NCBI RefSeq assembly: GCF_007741515.1
Contig: NZ_CP036263.1
Span: 4,451,178 to 4,515,177, forward strand
DNA length: 64,000 bases
Direction of reading: 5' to 3'
Origin: Adhaeretor mobilis
GTDB taxonomy: Bacteria; Planctomycetota; Planctomycetia; Pirellulales; Lacipirellulaceae
Position 1 is the first letter of the stretch, and each line of letters starts with the position of its first letter. Below the pieces are notes generated by a model. It did not search any database and had not been told where the DNA came from. It worked only from the letters and a program-made list of their open reading frames with translations. A program made the position numbers and the translations under genes. Positions 59,065-64,000 of this stretch are shown here, one piece after another.

Positions 59065-60237
59065 ATGAAAACATCACCCGCGATCCGAGAAATTCCATTT
59101 GCCGCTTTAGGTGGCGTTTTTGAACAGGACGATATTGAGGCTGCGTTGGCAGTCATGCAGGGCGCAGCTGAACCCAGCGGTAGTTTCTTTCCATTGCCCG
59201 AGGAAAACGATTTTCAGCAGGCGCTAGCCAAGCACGAGGGAGCTGCGAAAGCGGTGTCGGTTAATAGTTGCGGCACCGCTCTCGATCTATGCATGATGGC
59301 ATTGGAAATCGCACCCGGCGATGAAGTCATCACTACACCCTTGAGCTTTGTCTGCACCGCGACGTGTGCCATCGCGCTTGGAGCAAAGGTTGTCTTTGCC
59401 GATATCGATCCGAATACCATGTGCCTCGACCCCCAAGATGTGCGAAGACGTATTACACCGCGCACCAAGGCGATCCTGCCCGTACACTTTGCAGGATTGG
59501 CAGCGGACTGTGGCGGTTTCGACGCCATATCGGACGAAACCGGCATCCCGATTATTTACGACGCCGCTCATGCCGTCGGAACAAAGTATCGCGGAGCTCC
59601 TATTGGCGGACGTGGACGCGCCAACTGCTATAGCTTTCAGTCAAACAAGAATATGACGACCCTCGGTGAAGGTGGTGCCGTAACCAGTAATGATGAAGAG
59701 TTTGCTGAGGTGGTTCGCCAAAAGAAAACCTTTGGCTACGTTTATGGCCCACAGTTGCGTGTGGCCTCAGTAGGATTCAACTATAGGATGACCAAGCCCC
59801 AGTCTGCGGTGGGACTCACCCAGCTTGCGAAAATAGATCGTGTGATCAGCCGTCGGCTCGAAGTGTTTCAGGTCATGCATCGGATGCTGGAAGGAGTGGA
59901 AGAGTTGATTCTCCCAGACGGTATCGAAGATGGGCACGGCTGCCATCTATACATAGTTCGCCTCAACACCGACCGCTTTCCGCTGGATCGAGCGGAGTTC
60001 TTAAGTGTACTCAAGAACAAATATCGCGTCTCATGTGGCATGCACTATCCTGCGATTTGGACTTGGGACGCGATGAGTGAACTGGGTTATTCCGAAGCAG
60101 GATCTGACTGTCCAATCGCCGCCAAAGCCTCTCGGCAAGTTGTCAGCCTTCCGCTCTTTCCAAAGACCACTTCCGATGACTGCGAGTATCTCGCATGGGC
60201 AATTAAATCGTCCTTAGCGGAAATACAAAAGTCGTGA
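59065..60237 (+). CDS. DegT/DnrJ/EryC1/StrS-family sugar aminotransferase
   Basis: A PLP-dependent aminotransferase of 390 residues, normal family length. The PLP-binding lysine is Lys 195 in FQSNKNMTTLGEGGAV, the cofactor Asp is 166 in IYDAAHAVGTKYRG, and VNSCGTALDLCMMALEI at 66-82 is the cofactor-phosphate region. This family usually aminates keto sugars bound to a nucleotide, as in deoxy-aminosugar synthesis; a few members act on free cyclitols. In this operon it could make or remove an amino group on a sugar whose acetyl group is handled by the NodB protein. Confidence 0.92.
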   Translation: MKTSPAIREIPFAALGGVFEQDDIEAALAVMQGAAEPSGSFFPLPEENDFQQALAKHEGAAKAVSVNSCGTALDLCMMALEIAPGDEVITTPLSFVCTATCAIALGAKVVFADIDPNTMCLDPQDVRRRITPRTKAILPVHFAGLAADCGGFDAISDETGIPIIYDAAHAVGTKYRGAPIGGRGRANCYSFQSNKNMTTLGEGGAVTSNDEEFAEVVRQKKTFGYVYGPQLRVASVGFNYRMTKPQSAVGLTQLAKIDRVISRRLEVFQVMHRMLEGVEELILPDGIEDGHGCHLYIVRLNTDRFPLDRAEFLSVLKNKYRVSCGMHYPAIWTWDAMSELGYSEAGSDCPIAAKASRQVVSLPLFPKTTSDDCEYLAWAIKSSLAEIQKS

Positions 60238-60279
60238 GCAGCTTAGAATTAGTGTGCGTACAAAAAAAAGTGAACCACA

Positions 60280-61284
60280 ATGACATCAATGGAAAAACTG
60301 CGTTGGGCAATCGTCGGCTTGGGGGATATTGTTCGCAAACGTGTAGGTCCAGCCATCCTCGAACAGCCACAAAGTGTTCTCCAAGCCTGCGTCACACGTG
60401 ATCCAGATCGCCGAACTGATGAGCTGCGTGCTCTAGTGCCTGGCAAGGTGTATACGGATTTCGAACAAATGCTCACGGACACGGAGGTTGACGCGGTCTA
60501 CATTGCGACTCCGGTATTTCTGCACGCTCCGCAAGCGATCGCCGCGCTGCGTGCTGGGAAGCACGTCTTAGTGGAAAAGCCGATGGCACTCGACGCAAGT
60601 GAGGCCGAGGCGATGAATGTCGCTGCCAAGCAGGCCGGCCGCAGGTTATCCGTTGCATATTACCGCCGCTTTTGGCCGACCTTTCAGCGGGTTCACAGCA
60701 TGCTGGAGCAGGGTGATTTTGGCCAAATTGTTTTGGCCCGTGTTGCGCTGCATAGTTGGTACGCGCCGTCGCCGAATGATTCGAATGCCTGGCGCGTTCG
60801 ACCGGAGTACTCGGGAGGCGGAGTCCTGAGCGACGTCGGGTCGCACAGGCTCGATCTACTGGCATGGTGGTTCGGCTTGCCTCAAAAGACGGTGAGCGAC
60901 GTTCGCACTCGCACTCAAGACTATTCAGTGGAAGACTCTGCTACTGGGATCTTGGTCTTCGCAGACGGTTTTCCATGTACGTTGTCGTTTCAATGGAATA
61001 GCAAGACATGGACCGACGAACTGCACATCGTGGGTAGCGAAACGAAAGTTTCTCTTACGCCGACCGACAGTGATGAGATGAAAATCACGTGCGGTCGTGA
61101 GACTACCACTTCACGATTGAACCGGCATCCCAATGCGCATTATGGACTGATCGATGATTTCGCGACAAGCATTCTCGAAGGTCGTGCACCCAGATTCAGT
61201 GGTGATGACGGCATAGCGGCAACCCAAATGATGGATTGGATCAAGCAAGCGGCAACTTGCCGGACATGGATCGAAGGCGGATGA
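60280..61284 (+). CDS. Gfo/Idh/MocA-family dehydrogenase
   Basis: A cytoplasmic NAD(P)-dependent dehydrogenase, 334 residues. The Rossmann fold opens RWAIVGLGDIVRKRVGPAIL, and the catalytic Lys is in VLVEKPMALDASEA at about residues 94-107. The C-terminal domain has GGVLSDVGSHRLDLLAWWFG with the conserved His. Members oxidise or reduce hydroxyl groups of sugars, inositols and sugar nucleotides. A keto sugar made here would be the natural substrate of the aminotransferase 42 bases upstream. The start at 60280 has a second in-frame ATG three codons in. Confidence 0.91.
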   Translation: MTSMEKLRWAIVGLGDIVRKRVGPAILEQPQSVLQACVTRDPDRRTDELRALVPGKVYTDFEQMLTDTEVDAVYIATPVFLHAPQAIAALRAGKHVLVEKPMALDASEAEAMNVAAKQAGRRLSVAYYRRFWPTFQRVHSMLEQGDFGQIVLARVALHSWYAPSPNDSNAWRVRPEYSGGGVLSDVGSHRLDLLAWWFGLPQKTVSDVRTRTQDYSVEDSATGILVFADGFPCTLSFQWNSKTWTDELHIVGSETKVSLTPTDSDEMKITCGRETTTSRLNRHPNAHYGLIDDFATSILEGRAPRFSGDDGIAATQMMDWIKQAATCRTWIEGG

Positions 61285-61288
61285 GAAT

Positions 61289-62662
61289 ATGACAACAACT
61301 AGTGAACTGGGTAAATTACAAGCGCAGTTTGGGGACGTTGCTGAATACATTGGCAATCGGCTTTCGGCTGCGAACCCGTGTGTAGTGGCTTTGATTAGCA
61401 AGTGGCCGACGGGCGACTTAGTGCCGGGACTGAGCGATATGGACTTCCGTGTGGTCTGCGACAAGACGACCACCGCCTCAGACTGGGTCCAAATTGACTG
61501 GCACGTTGGTCGCATCCACCGTGAAATGGTCGAACACCATCCAGAATGGAACCGGATCAATGAACATACCCCCGGAGCGGGTATCTCTTTGACAGAACTC
61601 GATCACGAGCGGCTTCACCACCCCGAGTATTCGGTATGGAATGTGTGGTGGGGCAGTGGCGAGTGGCTAAGTCGCCTAAAATCGCGAACGCTGCCAAGAC
61701 CACTATGCGCAATCGACGAACAATACCATTTGGCGAGATTCTTAACATACTATTCTCCCTACATTCACGGCATTGACCCGCCCATTAATCTTGGCGCATA
61801 TGAACCAAAATATGCGCTACACTCGCGCTGTTGGCATTATTATGCGCCTCCGATGCTCTCTGCCGCTACGTTGCTAGCCCGCAGGCATTTTGTGGGCAAA
61901 CGAGAGTCGCTGAGGTGGCTGATCGAGAATGATTTTGCCAAGAGGCAAACCCAAGCGATGCTACAACAAGTTGATGCTCACTACGATACTCCGGAGCTAT
62001 CGGATCCGTCACGTTTGGATCGCTTTGAACAACTGCTGTGGACTGGGTTTCAAGAGTTGTTCGAACCGGTGTGCCGGTCTGTAGAGCATTTGGAATTACC
62101 AAGCCCTTTTTCGCTAGTGGACTTGAAGCAGCAAGTTAACGATTTGACTGTGGATCCATTAATGGAACTCTTGGAGAATGTCCGCTTTCTTCGCATTCGC
62201 GCTTCCCGGTGCTACTTTTACCTAAACGCACCAGCACATTTCTCCGCGAACCTTCAACTGGTCCAGGAACAACCTTGGATGCAAAAACTCGTAACTCGAA
62301 CGCTCCAATTGCTCTGTCGTTTGCTAGGTGGGCAGGGGCGGAGCTTTGAGGAATGCATGGACGTGCTAGGGGTCGATCTTGACCAGCAACAGCGATCAGC
62401 ACTGCGGTTCGTCACAACATTGACCGCAACGCCAACCTCCGATACGAAGCTTCGAGAGAATTTTGCAGCGGCAGTTGAGATTCTGCCGCACTATTCTCGC
62501 ACGATGGAGCAGGCATTCTCAATACTCTCAATGCGTTCCGACGGCGCTGTCGGCAAACAGCGTGAGGGATCGCTCATACGCCTGGATGCAGTCCATAAAA
62601 CCGCCAAGTCATCTATAATATCCATGCCAGGATTGGAGCCGAAACCAAGTGAAAACTTCTGA
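61289..62662 (+). CDS. Uncharacterised protein with a nucleotidyltransferase-like motif
   Basis: A 457-residue cytoplasmic protein that I cannot place in a named family. Its N-terminus has ALISKWPTGDLVPGLSDMDF (residues 34-53), which fits the GSxxxG...SDxD pattern of the DNA polymerase beta-type nucleotidyltransferase fold, with Asp 50 and Asp 52 as candidate metal ligands and Asp 69 (VQIDWHV) as a possible third. The rest, about 130-450, is mainly helical and rich in Trp and His (SVWNVWWGSGEWL). It starts 4 bases after the dehydrogenase stop, so it belongs to the operon. Transfer of a nucleotide to a sugar or a protein is possible but unproven. Confidence 0.7.
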   Translation: MTTTSELGKLQAQFGDVAEYIGNRLSAANPCVVALISKWPTGDLVPGLSDMDFRVVCDKTTTASDWVQIDWHVGRIHREMVEHHPEWNRINEHTPGAGISLTELDHERLHHPEYSVWNVWWGSGEWLSRLKSRTLPRPLCAIDEQYHLARFLTYYSPYIHGIDPPINLGAYEPKYALHSRCWHYYAPPMLSAATLLARRHFVGKRESLRWLIENDFAKRQTQAMLQQVDAHYDTPELSDPSRLDRFEQLLWTGFQELFEPVCRSVEHLELPSPFSLVDLKQQVNDLTVDPLMELLENVRFLRIRASRCYFYLNAPAHFSANLQLVQEQPWMQKLVTRTLQLLCRLLGGQGRSFEECMDVLGVDLDQQQRSALRFVTTLTATPTSDTKLRENFAAAVEILPHYSRTMEQAFSILSMRSDGAVGKQREGSLIRLDAVHKTAKSSIISMPGLEPKPSENF

Positions 62663-63047
62663 TATTAGATCCTTGCCGCAAACTACGCGATCATTAGGAG
62701 AGCGGTAATCCGGTGACAATTATCGGCCGTATTGAAAGTATGCTCGCGCAAAGGTACTTCTCCGCATACGCTGTTTTGCGTCCCGAGCGACCCCAAAATG
62801 TCATATCGGCCTGCCGTCAGATTGACGCTCGTGGCAGCGACCTTTGTGACTGCCAAGAGCGATACCTTTCGCGGGAGCTTGCCTGCGTAGTTGGAGAACA
62901 GTATTGCGTCTCACTGCTTATGCTCTAGGGGTTCTTGGTTGTCCCGAGCCCCGGCTCGCCTAATGCAATGAAAATCGGTTTGACAGCATACCTGACCTGA
63001 TGAGAGCGTAGATATTCTAATCACAATGTAGCATTTAGAGGAGTAGC
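62663..63047. other. Stretch after the ROK operon with one doubtful small frame
   Basis: A GTG-started frame at 62713-62928 would give 71 residues (start MTIIGRIESMLAQRYFSAYA). It follows AGGAG by about 12 bases and is on the operon strand, but it matches nothing I know and is Cys- and Arg-rich in its second half. It may be an unreal frame or a small relic. The rest holds the promoter and AGAGGAG ribosome site of the gene at 63048. Confidence 0.3.
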
Positions 63048-64000
63048 ATGGACCACAATATCAGTACCTCGCGAAGACAGTTTCTTGCAGCCAGCGCATT
63101 TTCCGCGTCAGTTTCCGCTTTCTCAGCCGAAAGCTATGCTCGAATATTGGGCAGCAATGAACGAATAGGTGTTGGTTTTATAGGTGCCGGCGGCATGGGC
63201 ACCAACCATCTCAATGCCTGCCAAGACTTGAAGGCAACTAATAATCTCCACTTTCACGGTGTTGCCGACTGCTGGAGAACTCGCGCGGAGCATGGTGCGG
63301 CCATCGTGAAGACGGAAGCCATCGTCGACTATCGCAAGCTGCTGGATAAGAAGGAAATTGATTACGTAGTGATTGCAACGCCGGAACATCGACATGCGCA
63401 AATGGTTCTCGATACTTTGGATGCTGGCAAAGCGAGTTATTGCGAAAAGCCTTTGGCTCACACCATTAGAGAAGGTCAGGCTATTGCCAAGAAGCAAGAA
63501 GAAACTGGGCGGGCTCTCCAAGTGGGAGTTCAGTCGATGTCGGATGATTGCTACACCTCCGCAGCAAAAGCTATCGCTGAAGGGGTCATCGGCCAGGTCG
63601 TGCAGGCGCAAATCGAATACGTCCGCCGATATGATAAGCAAGGCCTGTTTCGCAAGCAGGATCTGGATCACCAGATGCCTAAGCCCGAGGATCTGGACTG
63701 GGCTGCTTGGCTTGGAGACGCGCCAAGCGTCCCTTGGAATCCGCAGCACTATTTCGAATGGCGTTGCTACTCGGCCTATTCCGGCTCCATCGCAACCGAT
63801 CTCTTCATCCATCGTATATCGAGAATAATTAAAGCTTGTAATCTCGACTTTCCGCGCAGGGTTGTAGGGATGGGGGGCATATGGCAATGGAATGATGGTC
63901 GCGATTTACCCGACAACTTCGAGATGATCGCCGAATACCCACGAGGCATGACGGTATACGTGCTGGGCACGCAAAGCAACCGTGTGGGTTTTGATCACTT
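63048..64000 (+). CDS. Tat-exported Gfo/Idh/MocA-family oxidoreductase, 3' end beyond the window
   Basis: The first 317 codons are present. AGAGGAG precedes ATG 63048. A Tat signal (STSRRQFLAASAFSASVSAF) is followed by the Rossmann start IGVGFIGAGGMGTNHLNACQ, and the catalytic Lys lies in YCEKPLAHTIREG. WAAWLGDAPSVPWNPQHYFE belongs to the substrate domain. It resembles the exported member at 38164 in type but is a separate protein. It follows the ROK operon by 385 bases and may be a separate unit. Its true end and downstream partners are not visible. Confidence 0.9.
   Translation, partial: MDHNISTSRRQFLAASAFSASVSAFSAESYARILGSNERIGVGFIGAGGMGTNHLNACQDLKATNNLHFHGVADCWRTRAEHGAAIVKTEAIVDYRKLLDKKEIDYVVIATPEHRHAQMVLDTLDAGKASYCEKPLAHTIREGQAIAKKQEETGRALQVGVQSMSDDCYTSAAKAIAEGVIGQVVQAQIEYVRRYDKQGLFRKQDLDHQMPKPEDLDWAAWLGDAPSVPWNPQHYFEWRCYSAYSGSIATDLFIHRISRIIKACNLDFPRRVVGMGGIWQWNDGRDLPDNFEMIAEYPRGMTVYVLGTQSNRVGFDH

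Noticed and set aside
63123-63887. A 254-codon minus-strand open frame
   Set aside because: It is antisense to the Tat-exported Gfo/Idh gene starting at 63048, whose motifs are clear; the minus frame has no recognisable domain.
1-64000. CRISPR arrays, restriction systems or other defence islands
   Set aside because: No short regularly spaced repeats and no Cas, restriction or known defence genes were seen; the only mobile traces are the IS21 pieces and the recombinase scar.

Overview
The window looks like a chromosomal stretch from a planctomycete, most likely of the order Pirellulales. The reasons are two kinds of DUF1559 pseudopilin-like genes (one present in two identical copies), several LamG-fold surface proteins ending in a half-dockerin plus PEP-CTERM tail, small Cys-lipoproteins with a transthyretin-like repeat, Tat-exported Gfo/Idh/MocA oxidoreductases, a ceramidase-like protein, and a large stock of secreted sugar hydrolases with their own transporters and regulators. 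There are no rRNA genes, no complete tRNA and no CRISPR array. This is an inference from gene content; no taxonomic marker gene is present.

Layout. 124-2997 encodes a complete TRAP transporter (DctP, DctQ, DctM). 3458-4272 is a scar where a decayed IS21 element is fused to the first quarter of a nagA gene, next to a GntR/UTRA regulator (4278-5054) that is divergent from a ceramidase-like gene and an FGGY sugar kinase (5123-7902). 7903-9057 holds gene debris ending in a lone IS21 terminus. 9420-17624 (all minus) is a secreted-protein module: two LamG/PEP-CTERM proteins, a DUF1559 pseudopilin, a lipoprotein, two metallophosphoesterases (one with most metal ligands lost) and an SGNH esterase. 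Divergent from it is a XylR-type regulator (18045) followed by a plus-strand set: beta-helix protein, Na+/solute symporter, GH57-like hydrolase and a frameshifted metallophosphoesterase. A metallo-beta-lactamase-fold hydrolase (25586-26512, minus) and a second beta-helix protein (26848-29124) follow.

29157-30177 is another scar: a decayed tyrosine recombinase, the 3' half of a tRNA-Leu(CAA) and the tail of a GNAT toxin-like gene. 30262-36137 (minus) is an amino-sugar operon: NagB, NagA, a PIG-L deacetylase, a divergent NagB paralogue and a 762-residue aldolase-PfkB kinase fusion. 36578-44941 (minus) has a carbon-nitrogen hydrolase, a Gfo/Idh oxidoreductase, a second symporter, a SASA esterase, a lipoprotein and a GH32/43-like protein.

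45067-55699 (minus) is a recently rearranged array: three LamG/PEP-CTERM paralogues, one FG-GAP/VCBS protein, two identical DUF1559 genes inside a 1,431-bp duplicated block, and one intact plus one 3'-remnant sialidase gene. 56007-62662 (plus) is a compact operon under a ROK regulator: HpcH/HpaI aldolase, NodB-like deacetylase, DegT aminotransferase, Gfo/Idh dehydrogenase and a 457-residue protein with a nucleotidyltransferase-like motif. I recognise no known pathway in this last operon and it is the best candidate for an undescribed system. The window ends inside a Tat-exported Gfo/Idh oxidoreductase (63048 onward).

Together the genes suggest several glycan-use loci, each with a regulator, exported hydrolases or surface proteins, and in some cases a transporter and cytoplasmic enzymes.
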